From CAYTSW01 sp964440605 (GTDB lineage: Bacteria > Planctomycetota > Phycisphaerae > Phycisphaerales > UBA1924), in assembly GCA_964440605.1 (NCBI GenBank), contig CAYTSW010000001.1, positions 1 to 64,000 of the forward strand: a stretch of DNA of 64,000 nucleotides, given 5' to 3'. Positions within the stretch are counted from its first letter, which is position 1. Each line of letters starts with the position of its first letter. A program made the translations under genes and the position numbers. Shown here in pieces: positions 42,322 through 52,700 of this stretch. A model generated the notes under the pieces. It was not told the DNA's origin and did no database searches. It saw only the letters and a list, made by a program, of their open reading frames with translations.

Positions 42322-45300
42322 CCCGGCGCCAGCCGGCGACGCAGCACCGTCAGCAGCGTGTGCGGATCGCGGTAGTTGTCCGGCGGGCGGTAGTACACCT
42401 CGTACGCGCCCTCGGGCGTCGGTTTCGTGAGCGGGCGCACGGTGCCGGCGATGCCTTCCATCCGCTCCAGCAGCGCCCCGGTGTCGGGCGCGCGGAAGAT
42501 GACGTCGCGGTCCTGGATCGCGATGGCGCGCACGCCCAGTTCGTGCGCACCGATGCGCAGCTCGGCGAGGTCGAAGAGACGGCTGGTCGCCGGCGGCGCG
42601 TCGCCGTACGCCTGCTCGAGGTCCTGCCGCGCGCTCTCGAGCTGGTCGAGCGTGCGCGCGTCGGCGATCCTGCGGTACGCTTCGAGACGCCGCGTGTCCG
42701 AAGGGATGTAGGGCTTGGGGATCGAGCCGGGCAGGCCGAGGTCGACGGTCGTGTCGCTGGGCACGCTCGTTGACTCGTTGCGCATCTCCCTGGCGGCTTG
42801 CTCGAGCAGCTTGCAATAGAGGTCGTAGCCGATGGCGGCGATGTGCCCGCTCTGCTCGGCGCCGAGCAGGTTGCCCGCGCCGCGGATCTCCAGGTCGCGC
42901 ATGGCGATCTTGAAGCCTGCGCCGAGCATGGAGTACTCCTCGATCGCCTTGAGCCGCCGACGCGCGACATCGTTGACGGGCCGGTCACCGGGCAGGCACA
43001 TGTAGCAGTACGCGCGGTGCTTGTACCGCCCGACGCGACCGCGGAGCTGGTGCAGCTCGGCGAGGCCGAAGTGGTCGGCGCTGAGGATGATCATCGTGTT
43101 GGCCGTCGGGATGTCGATGCCCGACTCGATGATCGTCGTCGCGACCAGCACGTCCGCCTCGCGGCGGATGAACTTGGACATCACCTCTTCGAGCTCCTGC
43201 GTCGGCATCTGCCCGTGCCCGACGAGGATGCGCGCATCGGGCACCATCCGGCGCACGTCGTCCGCGACCGACCTGATGTTGTGCACCCGGTTGTTCACCA
43301 CGTACACCTGACCCTCCCGCGCCAGCTCGCGCTCGATCGCGCGCTTGATCCGCACCTCGTTGTACGGAAGCACCTCGGTCACCACCGCCCGTCGATCGAG
43401 CGGCGGCGTGCTCAGCGAGGAGATGTCGCGCAGCCCGAGCATCGACATGTGCAGCGTCCGCGGGATGGGCGTGGCGCTGAGCGTCAGCACGTCGGCGTCG
43501 ACGCGCAGCTTCAGCAGCGCGTTCTTGTGCTCCACGCCGAACCGCTGCTCCTCATCGACGACCACCAGCCCGAGGTCGGCGAACTTCACGTCGTTCGACA
43601 GCAGCCGGTGCGTGCCGATGATCACGTCCACCTGCCCCTTGCGCAGCTTCGCGAGCGTCTCGTTCTGCGCCTTGCGACTCTTGAAGCGCGAGACCGACGC
43701 CACTGTGAACGGGTAATCCGCGAAGCGCGACCGGAAGGTGCGTTCGTGCTGCTCGGCGAGGATTGTCGTGGGCACCAGCACCGCGACCTGCCGCCCGTAC
43801 TCCACCGCCTTGAACGCGGCTCTGACCGCGAGCTCCGTCTTGCCGTAGCCGACGTCGCCGCAGAGCAGCCGGTCCATCGGGCGCGAGCGGGCCATGTCTT
43901 TCTTGATCTCGGCCAGCGCCGCGAGCTGGTCCTCCGTTTCCTCGAAGGGGAACTCCGCCTCGAACTCGCGCTGCCACTCGGTGTCCTCGGGGAAGCGGAC
44001 GCCCGGGGCGTGCTCGCGCGCCGCCTGCACGCGCAGCAGCTCGGCCGCCATGTCGCGCACCGATTCCTTCGCCGACTCCTTCTGGTTCTGCCACTTCTTC
44101 CCGCCCAGCGCCGAAAGCGGCGGCTTGCCCGCGAACCCGCCGACGTACTTCTGCACCTTGTCGATCTGCGTCACCGGCACGTGCAGCTTCGACCGCCTGG
44201 CGAACTCGAGCGTGAGGTACTCCTCGGCGGTCTCTTCCGAGCTCTTCTTGCTGCGCTTCGTCTCGCCCGCGAGCGTGTCGCTCGCGCGCTTGGGCGTCAT
44301 GGACTTGATGCCGATGAACTTCGCAACGCCGTGGTCCTGGTGCACCACGTAGTCGCCGATGGTCAGCTCGAGGAAGGTGTCGCTCGTGCGCGAGCCGCGG
44401 AGCTTGCGGATGCGCCGGCGCGTCTGGTAGCGGTGCAGCAGCTCGGCGTACGGCACGAGCGCCGCCCGGTGCTCGTCATCGTCGAAGCCCCAGACGAAGC
44501 CGCGGTGCAGATAGCGCGCCGCCCCGCTCAACCCGGCGTCCGGCGCGAACTCCGCCGCCAGCTCTGCGAAACGCTTGGCCTCGCCCTCGTTCTGGCAGAG
44601 CACGTGCGCCGGCGCGTCGGCGTGCAGCGACGCCAGCTCTTCGACGGCTTCCGACAGCGTGCGCGAGAACTCGGGCAAGGGCCGCGCGGGCAGCGTGACC
44701 GGGTTCTCGGCGTCGAGCGTCGGCGCGAACTGGTTGATCTCGGCGCACGCGTGGAAACGCTCGCGCAGCCGCTTGAACACCGCCGGCGGGCCGACGATGC
44801 CCCGCGCATCGGTCACGCGTTCGTAGTAGCCGCGCCCCTGCTCCGTCGCCTCGAGCGTCTCGGCGATGATCGCCAGGCACCGTTCGGGCAGCAGTTCGAG
44901 CACCTCCGCATCGTCGTCGGAGATCATCCGCTCGGTTTCGAGGCTCGCGACGACGTCGACCGAATCGACCCGCCGATCCGAGCCCATCGTTGCGAGGTCG
45001 ATCTCGTTGATGGACTCGAGCTCGTCGCCGAAGAAGTCGAGGCGCACGGCTCCGCTGTCGACATCGGCGTTGGTCGGGAAGACGTCGACAATCCCGCCGC
45101 GAACGGCGAAATCGCCCGGCTCTTCGATCGAGTCGAGCCGCTTGTACCCCGCCTCGCCGAGCCAGCGGACGATCGCCTCGGGCCCGCGCTCGTCGCCGGG
45201 CGTCAGGGTGAGCACGAGCTCGGCCACGCGATCCGGGCCCGGGATCCGTTGCATCAACGCCTGGATCGGCGCGACGAGCACAGTGGGGGAGGTGGCGTCG

Positions 45301-45650
45301 TCGAGCCGGGACAGCAGTTCGCCGCGGCGGACCTGTTGCACCACCGACAGCCGCTGCGCGAAGAGGTCCAGGCTCGCGGCCGACTCGCCCGGCAGCACCT
45401 CCAACGCGGGCAGCTTCGCGGCTACGAAGCCGAGTGCCGTCACTTCCTCCACCGCTTCGTCGGCGTCGTCGAGGTGGGGCGTGACGAGGATGAGCGGGCG
45501 CTGCGCGAGCTGCGCCGCGGCCAGCGCGCAGAGCGTCGCCGAAGAACCCGCCGAGCCGAGCGCGCTGGTGACGGCGCCGTCTTCGAGACGCCGCGCCAGC
45601 TCGCGCGTCGCGGGGTGGCTCAGGATGGGGGCAAGGTGATCGTCGCGCAT
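42258..45650 (-). CDS. mfd: Transcription-repair coupling factor Mfd
   Basis: A superfamily 2 translocase (about 1130 residues) that removes RNA polymerase stalled at DNA damage and recruits UvrA. The order is: UvrB-like N-terminal region (1-350), the RNA polymerase interaction domain with DYVVHQDHGVAKFIGI, a RecG-like helicase core with LLCGDVGYGKTELAVRAAFK, VVDEEQRFGVEHK, LSATPIPRTLHMSMLGLRDI and RGRVGRYKHRAYCYM, and a C-terminal TRCF domain. ATG 45650 or GTG 45668 may be the start. Its 3' end overlaps the convergent membrane-protein gene by 64 bases. Confidence 0.95.
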   Translation of the reverse strand: MRDDHLAPILSHPATRELARRLEDGAVTSALGSAGSSATLCALAAAQLAQRPLILVTPHLDDADEAVEEVTALGFVAAKLPALEVLPGESAASLDLFAQRLSVVQQVRRGELLSRLDDATSPTVLVAPIQALMQRIPGPDRVAELVLTLTPGDERGPEAIVRWLGEAGYKRLDSIEEPGDFAVRGGIVDVFPTNADVDSGAVRLDFFGDELESINEIDLATMGSDRRVDSVDVVASLETERMISDDDAEVLELLPERCLAIIAETLEATEQGRGYYERVTDARGIVGPPAVFKRLRERFHACAEINQFAPTLDAENPVTLPARPLPEFSRTLSEAVEELASLHADAPAHVLCQNEGEAKRFAELAAEFAPDAGLSGAARYLHRGFVWGFDDDEHRAALVPYAELLHRYQTRRRIRKLRGSRTSDTFLELTIGDYVVHQDHGVAKFIGIKSMTPKRASDTLAGETKRSKKSSEETAEEYLTLEFARRSKLHVPVTQIDKVQKYVGGFAGKPPLSALGGKKWQNQKESAKESVRDMAAELLRVQAAREHAPGVRFPEDTEWQREFEAEFPFEETEDQLAALAEIKKDMARSRPMDRLLCGDVGYGKTELAVRAAFKAVEYGRQVAVLVPTTILAEQHERTFRSRFADYPFTVASVSRFKSRKAQNETLAKLRKGQVDVIIGTHRLLSNDVKFADLGLVVVDEEQRFGVEHKNALLKLRVDADVLTLSATPIPRTLHMSMLGLRDISSLSTPPLDRRAVVTEVLPYNEVRIKRAIERELAREGQVYVVNNRVHNIRSVADDVRRMVPDARILVGHGQMPTQELEEVMSKFIRREADVLVATTIIESGIDIPTANTMIILSADHFGLAELHQLRGRVGRYKHRAYCYMCLPGDRPVNDVARRRLKAIEEYSMLGAGFKIAMRDLEIRGAGNLLGAEQSGHIAAIGYDLYCKLLEQAAREMRNESTSVPSDTTVDLGLPGSIPKPYIPSDTRRLEAYRRIADARTLDQLESARQDLEQAYGDAPPATSRLFDLAELRIGAHELGVRAIAIQDRDVIFRAPDTGALLERMEGIAGTVRPLTKPTPEGAYEVYYRPPDNYRDPHTLLTVLRRRLAPGQESVEDSASSESRGEPAAAR

Positions 45651-45720
45651 GATCGAGCGGCCCGGCACGCGCAAGCGCCGGGGGCGGCAGAGTTGAGAAC
45701 GCCAGACTGTAGGGATCGTG

Positions 45721-46065
45721 TCAGGGGCGGGCCGTCGCGACGCAGCGCAGGCGTTCCACCGTCCGGGGCCCGATGCCCTTCACGCGCTGAAGATCGTCGA
45801 GGGAGGCGAACGACCCCTCGCTCTCGCGCGTGGCGATGATCCGCTGCGCCAGCGTCGGCCCGATGCGGGGCAGCAGGTCGAGCTCCGCCGCGCTCGCTCG
45901 GTTGACGTCGATCAGCCGCGCCGCTTTGTCAACTGCCTCGATCGGCGTGTCGTGCGCAGGCCGCTCGATCGCCAGCCAGGCAGTCCAGCCGCAAAGGGCG
46001 AGCACCATCGCGACACCCGCCACGCGCGGCGCCGAAAGTCGCTTCTCCCGCGGGGCGGAGTCCAT
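45721..46065 (-). CDS. ComEA-like helix-hairpin-helix DNA-binding protein
   Basis: A 114-residue protein with one membrane anchor (about 15-33, GVAMVLALCGWTAWLAIE) and two helix-hairpin-helix motifs (about 48-110: LIDVNRASAAELDLLPRIGP, then DLQRVKGIGPRTVERLRCV). ComEA proteins bind incoming double-stranded DNA at the cell surface during natural transformation, together with type IV pili. The pilus operon at 1-11552 would be a natural partner. It lies 5 bases after the upstream GH10-like gene. Confidence 0.85.
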   Translation of the reverse strand: MDSAPREKRLSAPRVAGVAMVLALCGWTAWLAIERPAHDTPIEAVDKAARLIDVNRASAAELDLLPRIGPTLAQRIIATRESEGSFASLDDLQRVKGIGPRTVERLRCVATARP

Positions 46066-46070
46066 CGCGG

Positions 46071-47564
46071 TCAGGCCAGCGGCGCGTGTTCGCGGCGTTT
46101 CCACTGTGCCCGGCGGTCCACGATTGTCTCCAGCGCCGGCCGCGCATGGTCCTTCGCGTCGAGCAGACCGCCGTTGGCGCACGGCCCGGTCCGTGTCGGC
46201 TGGTCGCACAGCGTGTGCCACGCGATGGACTTCACGCTCGGGTGCGCTGCGCATATCGCCAGCGCCCGGTCGAGCCACTCGGCCTGGTGTCCGGGGGTCC
46301 ACTCGCCGCGCCATGCGCCATCGGTCGAGGTCGTCGCTCCCGCTGGTGCGCCGAGCGCGGTGATGTGCAGGGGGCGGTCGAGGCTGGCGAACTCGTCGAT
46401 GACGTCGGCGAGCTGCATCAGGTCGCGCACGGGCTGGGCGTCGTCACCCCCGCCGCCGAAGCGCAGCCGCAGACCGAATGCGTCGACCGCGACGCCGGTG
46501 TCGAGGGCGATCTCGGCGTAGACCATCGGGTCGATGGATTCGGGGTTGGTCGTGCCGTGCTCGCCGAAGGGTTGATCGATCTCCACCATGACCTTGGCGG
46601 CGGGATGGAGCTTGCGGATGAGCAGGACGGAGAGGCGGGTGAGTTCGATCATCTGGTCGGTGGAGAAGCTGAAGCCGTCGTTGAGGTTGAGCCCGCTGAC
46701 GGCTGACCATCGCGTGACCGTGCGGCGGTAGCGCGTCACCACGCGTTTGGCGTGTTCGTAGGCAAACTCGCGGATGGTGTCGTAGTCGTGCTGCCAGATG
46801 CCGAGCCAGTCGGGCAGGGCGGAAGAGGCGAAGTCGAGCACGGGCCCCGCCACGACGGGCAGTTTGCCGTGCCGCACCGCCCACTCGATCCAGCGGTCGG
46901 ACTTGAGGAAGCTGAACTTGCCCTCTTCGGGCTCGATGTCGCGCCAGCGCAGCGGGCAGGAGATGAAGTCGAATCCGCGCTTGAGCGCCACATGCATCGG
47001 CTCGGTGAAGCGATCGGTGTTGATGACGCAACCGAGCGTCGGAGGCGGATCGGCGGTCGCGTTCAGCCGTTGTGCGATCGCCCGGTCCGCCCACCCCCGC
47101 GTGAGCTGTTCGCTCGCGTCGACCGCCAACGCCAGCGCGTGGGTCGCGGCCTCCACGGTTTCTTCGTCGTATGTGTCCGCCCCCGGTGTGCGCAGGCACA
47201 ACGCGCGCGTGAACGCGCTGCGTGCCGTTTCGATCGACTGCATCACCGGGTCCGTCTCGGGCAGGCCCGTCAGGCGCCACGACTCAAGCTTGTCATAGCA
47301 GAGCATGATGCGGTGCCGGGCCAGCTCCAGCGGCAGCAGGTATGGCCGCTCGCGTTGAGGCAGCAGGCATGTCCGCAGCGTCAGCCGACCGGCCTCCTCC
47401 GCGTTGACCTGGAGGCTGATGGCGGCGGCGTCCTTGGAGACGGCTCGCGCTGTCACGTGGCCCTCGGCGAACTCAAGCCGTGCCGGGATCGCGATGCCCT
47501 CCTTCCCACGCACGCAGGCGTGGCGGAGCGGCGGCTCGAGATCGGGGGCGTAGAAGCGCAGCAT
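46071..47564 (-). CDS. GH10-like TIM-barrel protein lacking the catalytic glutamates
   Basis: A protein of 497 residues. The N-terminal 165 residues form a beta-rich domain. From about 185 the sequence follows a glycoside hydrolase family 10 pattern: FISCPLRWRDIEPEEGKFSF (normally MKWxxIEPxxG), LPVVAGPVLDF, VVTRYRRTVTRWSAVSGLN. Where GH10 xylanases have the acid/base in WDVVNE, this one has WSAVSG, and the nucleophile segment ITELD is ITALG. Both glutamates are missing, so xylanase activity is unlikely. It may be a binding or structural relative. There is no signal peptide. Confidence 0.72.
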   Translation of the reverse strand: MLRFYAPDLEPPLRHACVRGKEGIAIPARLEFAEGHVTARAVSKDAAAISLQVNAEEAGRLTLRTCLLPQRERPYLLPLELARHRIMLCYDKLESWRLTGLPETDPVMQSIETARSAFTRALCLRTPGADTYDEETVEAATHALALAVDASEQLTRGWADRAIAQRLNATADPPPTLGCVINTDRFTEPMHVALKRGFDFISCPLRWRDIEPEEGKFSFLKSDRWIEWAVRHGKLPVVAGPVLDFASSALPDWLGIWQHDYDTIREFAYEHAKRVVTRYRRTVTRWSAVSGLNLNDGFSFSTDQMIELTRLSVLLIRKLHPAAKVMVEIDQPFGEHGTTNPESIDPMVYAEIALDTGVAVDAFGLRLRFGGGGDDAQPVRDLMQLADVIDEFASLDRPLHITALGAPAGATTSTDGAWRGEWTPGHQAEWLDRALAICAAHPSVKSIAWHTLCDQPTRTGPCANGGLLDAKDHARPALETIVDRRAQWKRREHAPLA

Positions 47565-47664
47565 CGGATACTCGGGGGTGACCGAGCATTGTCGCGGACT
47601 CGCCCGGCCGTGCAACCCGCCCTGTTTTTCGGGTGGAACCGCGGCCCGCCGATAGCATCCCGTC

Positions 47665-48606
47665 ATGGCCGAACGCGCTGTCCATGAGACCGACCTGCCG
47701 CTGAAGCTCCACGGGCGGGGAAAAGTCCGCGACGTCTATGCCCTGCCCAACGACGCCTTTTCCGCTCCGACGCTTCTCATCGTCGCAACCGACCGCCTCT
47801 CCGCGTTCGACGTGGTCCTCCCGACACCCATCCCAGGCAAGGGAGCGATCCTCAACCGTTTGTCCCTGGCGTGGCTCGACTGGATCGAAGAGCGCGGCCT
47901 GGCCCGCACCCATGTGCTCGCTCGTGACGCCGACGCGGTCCCCGGGCTCGACGATCGACACCGTGACGACCTCCGCGATCGTGCGATGGTCGGGCGACGC
48001 TGCGACGTCGTCCCCATCGAGTGCGTCGTGCGGGGCTACCTCGACGGCTCGGGCTGGCACGACTACCAGGCCACCGGGTCCGTCTGCGGCGTCACGCTCC
48101 CCCCCGGCCTCCAGCGCGGTGACCGGCTCCCCGAGCCCATCTTCACTCCCGCGACCAAGGCCGAGCGCGGCGACCACGATGAGAACATCAGCATTGAGCA
48201 GGCCGCCGCGACCGTAGGGCTGGCGACGATGGAGCGGCTGCGCGATTTGAGCCTGAGCATCTACAACGCCGGCGCCGTCTACGCCACCGAGCGCGGCCTG
48301 ATTCTGGCCGACACCAAGTTCGAGTTCGGCTGGCCGATCGGCGCCGACCTCACGCCCGACGACCTGATTCTCGTCGACGAAGCCCTGACGCCCGATTCGT
48401 CGCGGTATTGGGACGCCGAGACATGGTCGCCCGGCGGCCCGCAGCCGAGCTTCGACAAGCAGTTCGTCCGCGATCACTTGCAGGGGCTCGTCGACGCGGG
48501 CGCGTGGGACAAGTCGCCGCCCGGGCCCGAGCTCCCGGAGTCGGTGGTGCGCGGCACCATCGAGCGCTACCGCGAGGCCGTGCAGAGGCTCTTCGGGCTG
48601 GCGTGA
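47665..48606 (+). CDS. purC: Phosphoribosylaminoimidazole-succinocarboxamide synthase
   Basis: SAICAR synthase, 313 residues, which joins aspartate to CAIR in purine biosynthesis. It has GRGKVRDVY, VATDRLSAFDVVLP, IPGKGAILNRLS, ECVVRGYLDGSGWHDY, GLILADTKFEFGW and DEALTPDSSRYWD, all family signatures. It begins 100 bases from the divergent GH10-like gene and ends before a strong terminator. Other pur genes are not nearby. Confidence 0.95.
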   Translation: MAERAVHETDLPLKLHGRGKVRDVYALPNDAFSAPTLLIVATDRLSAFDVVLPTPIPGKGAILNRLSLAWLDWIEERGLARTHVLARDADAVPGLDDRHRDDLRDRAMVGRRCDVVPIECVVRGYLDGSGWHDYQATGSVCGVTLPPGLQRGDRLPEPIFTPATKAERGDHDENISIEQAAATVGLATMERLRDLSLSIYNAGAVYATERGLILADTKFEFGWPIGADLTPDDLILVDEALTPDSSRYWDAETWSPGGPQPSFDKQFVRDHLQGLVDAGAWDKSPPGPELPESVVRGTIERYREAVQRLFGLA

Positions 48607-48673
48607 TGGATATTGCTCGTCGCGTTCGGGCTGTGAGCAACGCGGGGCATCGATAGGGCGTCGACCGTGCGCA

Positions 48674-48721
48674 CAAAAACAGCCCGGCGCTGCACACGCC
48701 GGGCTGTCCTTGTTCGTTTTT
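48674..48721. terminator. Bidirectional rho-independent terminator
   Basis: A perfect 11-bp stem ACAGCCCGGCG (48679-48689)/CGCCGGGCTGT (48697-48707) with a 7-base loop. On the minus strand five T follow (AAAAA at 48674-48678); on the plus strand TGTTCGTTTTT follows. It serves both purC and the convergent PEP-CTERM-like gene. Confidence 0.88.
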
Positions 48722-48766
48722 GACTCGCGTCGGCGTCCCGACGCGGCGAGTCGATTGTCAGCCCGT

Positions 48767-49453
48767 TCAGGCCGAGCGGCGACGACGGAACAGCGTGGCG
48801 CCGATCGCCGTGCCGAAGAGCGCGATAGCGCCCGGCGAGGGGATGAACGCGGTCGCGGTGAACGCGGCGTTGGCGGTGAAGCTGTTGATGACTTCCTCGC
48901 CTGCGGGGTTCTCAGCGACGGGCTCCAGCTCATCGAAGATGATGTCGGTGAGCGTGAAGACGGCGTCGATCGCAAAGAGCTGATCGATGCCCAAGTTGTT
49001 GAGGAACGGGCCGGGCGTGTACGCCAGATCGCCGCCCTCGACCATCGCCGTGGTGACGACCGAGCCGGCGCCGGCGAACAGGAAGAGCTGTCCTCCGTCG
49101 AGCGTCGCGCTCAGGATCACCTCGCCCTGGTTGGGGCCGGGCTCAGCAACGACGAACTCGAACGAGCCCTGCACCGACGCCATCGTCATCGGGCCGGACC
49201 GCAGCGGTGCGCCGAGGCTGAAGTTCATGTTGAGGGTCGCCTGAACCTCGGACGATGTGACGCCCGGCTCTTCGCTGCCGTCGACCACAAGGGTCACGGG
49301 CTGGCTCAGGTCGTACGTGATGAACGAAGGCGAGCCGATCGTGCCCGACACTTCGTTCCCGGTCGCGGGGTCGTCGAACGTGAAGAACACGTTGGCCGAG
49401 GCCACTGACGGCACCCCGAGCGCGCATGCAAGCGCGAGCGGTCGAATAAACAT
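48767..49453 (-). CDS. Exported PEP-CTERM-like protein
   Basis: A 228-residue secreted protein with a signal peptide (about 1-21, ending VASA), a beta-rich body (GSPSFITYDLSQPVTLVVDG, GSFEFVVAEPGPN), and a C-terminal tripartite tail: PSPGAIALFG, a hydrophobic helix, then RRRR. This is a variant of the PEP-CTERM sorting signal recognised by exosortases. The body's function is unknown. ATG 49453 with GGAGAG about 10 bases upstream. Confidence 0.78.
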   Translation of the reverse strand: MFIRPLALACALGVPSVASANVFFTFDDPATGNEVSGTIGSPSFITYDLSQPVTLVVDGSEEPGVTSSEVQATLNMNFSLGAPLRSGPMTMASVQGSFEFVVAEPGPNQGEVILSATLDGGQLFLFAGAGSVVTTAMVEGGDLAYTPGPFLNNLGIDQLFAIDAVFTLTDIIFDELEPVAENPAGEEVINSFTANAAFTATAFIPSPGAIALFGTAIGATLFRRRRSA

Positions 49454-49662
49454 CTCTCTACTTCTCTCCCCCGCGTCGTGCGGACGCGGGATTCCCTGTG
49501 ACTCTGCGAACAAGGCCCGATGTGCAGTCGGGCTGAACTCCGTCGAAAACATAGAGCAGTTTTGGACCGCGTGCAAGCGCGGTAACCGGAGGAAATAGCA
49601 GACTTTGTGTGAAGTTCGCTTCAGGGTGTGAAGCTGGGGCGTTCAACCCCGCTCACACCATC

Positions 49663-49694
49663 AAAAACGCCGGAGGGATAGCTCCCTCCGGCGT
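49663..49694 (-). terminator. Rho-independent terminator after the tricorn-like protease gene
   Basis: A perfect 12-bp stem ACGCCGGAGGGA (49667-49678)/TCCCTCCGGCGT (49683-49694) with loop TAGC. On the minus strand a run of five T follows (AAAAA at 49663-49667). It lies 56 bases beyond the stop codon. The rest of 49454-49749 shows nothing else of note. Confidence 0.88.
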
Positions 49695-49749
49695 CTGGTG
49701 TCCGATCCTGCCGAGAAGTTTTGCCTCTCGTCAGGTATGCGTCCGGGAT

Positions 49750-52700
49750 TTACCGATCACGCTCGGGGATGCCCATGCCCGACCGGTCCGGCCCTTCCGG
49801 CCGCTCGGGGCGCACCCAACGCTTCGTCTCGAGCTCCTGGAGCAGGTGCTCAACGGCTGCGTTGAGTTGCGGGTCCTCATCGTCGACCATCAGCGCCGGA
49901 TCCGCGACGACCTCGATGTCCGGATCGACGCCGTGGCCCTCGATGCCCCAGGTGCCGTCCTTCTCGTAGTAGGCGAAGCCCGGCACGGAAACGGACGAGC
50001 CGTCGATCATCGCGGGCATGCCGGTGATGCCGACGAGGCCGCCCCAGGTCCGGGTGCCGATGAGCTTGCCGAGGCCGGCCTGCTTGAAGAGCGCGGGGAA
50101 CATGTCACCGCCCGACCCGGCGAGCCCGTTGATGAGCATGGCCTTGGGGCCCTGGTGAGAGTCAGGGGGCCAGTGCCAGTCGACGCCGTCACGCAGGGCC
50201 CAGTAGTTGGTGATGGGGCGGTTGAGCAGCTCGATGAATCGGGTGGGGATCTGCCCGCCGCCGTTCCACCGCTCGTCAATGATCAGCGCCGGCTTGTGGC
50301 GCTGTCCGAAGAACTGGCGGAAGAGGTCGGTCTGACCCGGGACGCCCGTGTTGGTGACGTAGATGTAGCCGATCTCGCCGCCCGACTTGTAGTCGACCGC
50401 CTGGCGGTTGGCTTCGATCCACGCGCGGAAGCGCAGTTGGTACTCCTGGCCGGGGGAGTGCGGCTCGACGAGCACTTCGCGGTCGTCGTCGTTGCCCAGT
50501 TCGGCGTCGTCGGAGACCGTCAGCAGCGTGGTGCGGCCGGAGGTGCGCACGAACGCGGCCCACGGGTCCTTGTCGGTGTCCATCTCCAGACCGTTCACCG
50601 CAAGGATGAAGTCGCCCTCTTCCACGTCCATGCCGGGCATGGAGAAGGGGCCGCGGGCGTCGACGTCCCACTCGGCGCCCTGGTAGATCTTCGCGATCTG
50701 GTAGCCCGTGTTGCCGGCCTCGTCCTCGGCGAGGGCGAAGTCGACGCCCAGCATGCCGACCGGCACGCTCGGCCCGCTCTCCACCGCGCCTTCGCGGTAG
50801 TAGGCGTGGCCCACGTTCAGCTCCGAGATCATCTCGCGGATGATGTAGCTGACGTTCTCGCGGCTCACCGCGTCGTCGACCAGCGGGAGGTAGCGGTCGA
50901 GCACCGACTGCCAGTCCACTCCGTGCATGCCCGGGTCGTAAAAGAAGTCGCGGAAGCGGCGCCACGAGTCGACGACGACGTTGCGCCACTCCTCACGCGG
51001 GTCGATGCGTGTCTGCATGGCCGAGGTGTCGATCATGTTGCTCATCGACTGTCCCGGCGATGCCGACACGACCGCCCAGCCCGCAGGGCCGACGGCGACG
51101 AGCTCCTTCCCGTCACCCGACATCGCGAAGCCGAAGGCACCGGCGAGCACGTTCTTCTCGCCCTCGTCGCCGTCCTCGATGTCGTAGAGCTTGATCGAGG
51201 GCAGGCCCTCGCCCATGCGCACGTACACGAGCTGGTTCTTGTCGTTGACGGCCATGTTCGAGAAGGTGCCGGCCTGCACGGGCAGCATGATGGCGCGCTT
51301 CTCGAAGTCTTCGATGACGATCTCGACCGGCTCGTCGTCACCCCCGCCCGTATCACCGGCTTCCTCTTCGATGGCTTCGATCTGGTCGACGTCGAGTTCG
51401 TCCTCGGCGCGCTCGAGCGCCACGCCGCCGCTGAACGTCGAGCCACCCATCATCTCCGGGAACTTGATCGTCCACGCGCCGTTGAGCGTGTCACCGTTGA
51501 GCGTGTAGACCGTCTTGGATTCGATGCCCGGCTCCTGCACGCTCGTCGTGGTCAGAGTGCCGGCGTCGTCGTCCCACTCGGCGGAATCCGGGGCGTTCTC
51601 TTCGCCCTGGAACTCCGAGAGCATGAGCACGTCGCCTTCCTTGGTGACGAGGATGCTCACCGCGTAAGGCATCTCGGCGTCGGGGAAGATCTGCTGGCCC
51701 ATGATGTTCACGGCGTCGAGGTTCTTCACGTCGCCGCTCCAGCGCCCGTAGAGCGGGTGCTCGAGGTCGTAGGGCGCGTAGGCCGGGTCCATCGCCTCTT
51801 CTTCGTCGGCGGCCTCGGCGTCGTCGCCCTCGGCGTCTTTGCCGTCCTCGCCCTCTTCGGTCTCCTCTTCCTCTTCCCACTCCTCTTCGTCGTTCTCGAG
51901 CGCCCAGGGGTTCTCGACGTCCATGTTCAGCGGCACGGCGACGAGCACACCCGTGTCCTTGTAGACGAACGAGGTGTCGGTCGGGATGCCCGAGTACTGC
52001 GGCGTGAAGTTGCGGTTGGTTGCGAAATAGAGGTACTCGCCCTTGCGGTCGAACGCCGGCGCGTACGAGTTGAACATCTCGCTCGTCACGGTGTGCAACT
52101 CGCCCGCCTCGATGTTGTAAAGGTGCACCTGACCGAACGCGTTTTCGCGGTTGGCGAGGCTGAAGGCGAGCCAGTTGGAGTCGTGCGACCACGAGGGCGA
52201 GGGCGCCTCGGCGTGCGGGTCGGTCGCGATCAGCGTCTGCTCGCCGCTCTCGACGTCGAGCAGGAAGAGCCGGCCCGACTTGTCGGTGTAGGCGATCATC
52301 TCCGAATCGGGCGACCAGCTCTGCAACTGACGCCAGCGGTCGCCGTCGGTGGTGAGCTGGCGCGTTTCGCCCTTGCCGTCGCTCTGGGTGACGTAGACCT
52401 CGTACTCACCGGTCGTGTCGGAGAGGAAGGCGATCCAGCGGCCGTCGGGCGACCAGATGGGGAAGCGCTCGGCGACGCCGTCGGTGCGGGTGAGGTTGCG
52501 CGTGATGCCCTCGTCCGCGGGGAGGCTCCAGATGTCGCCGCGGGCCTCGGTCACGACGCGCTTGCCCGTCGACGAGATGTCGCCCGAGACGACGTAGTTC
52601 GAGGCGTCCACGACGCGCTCGCGCAGCCCCTCGCGCTCGCCGGGGATCACGATCTCCACCACGCGTGTGCGCCCGGTGCGGCAATCCAGAAGCCGCATCT

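Noticed and set aside
42798..45839. A 1013-codon open frame opposite mfd
   Set aside because: It is an antisense shadow of a well-supported helicase gene; its translation is Arg/His/Leu-rich and matches nothing.
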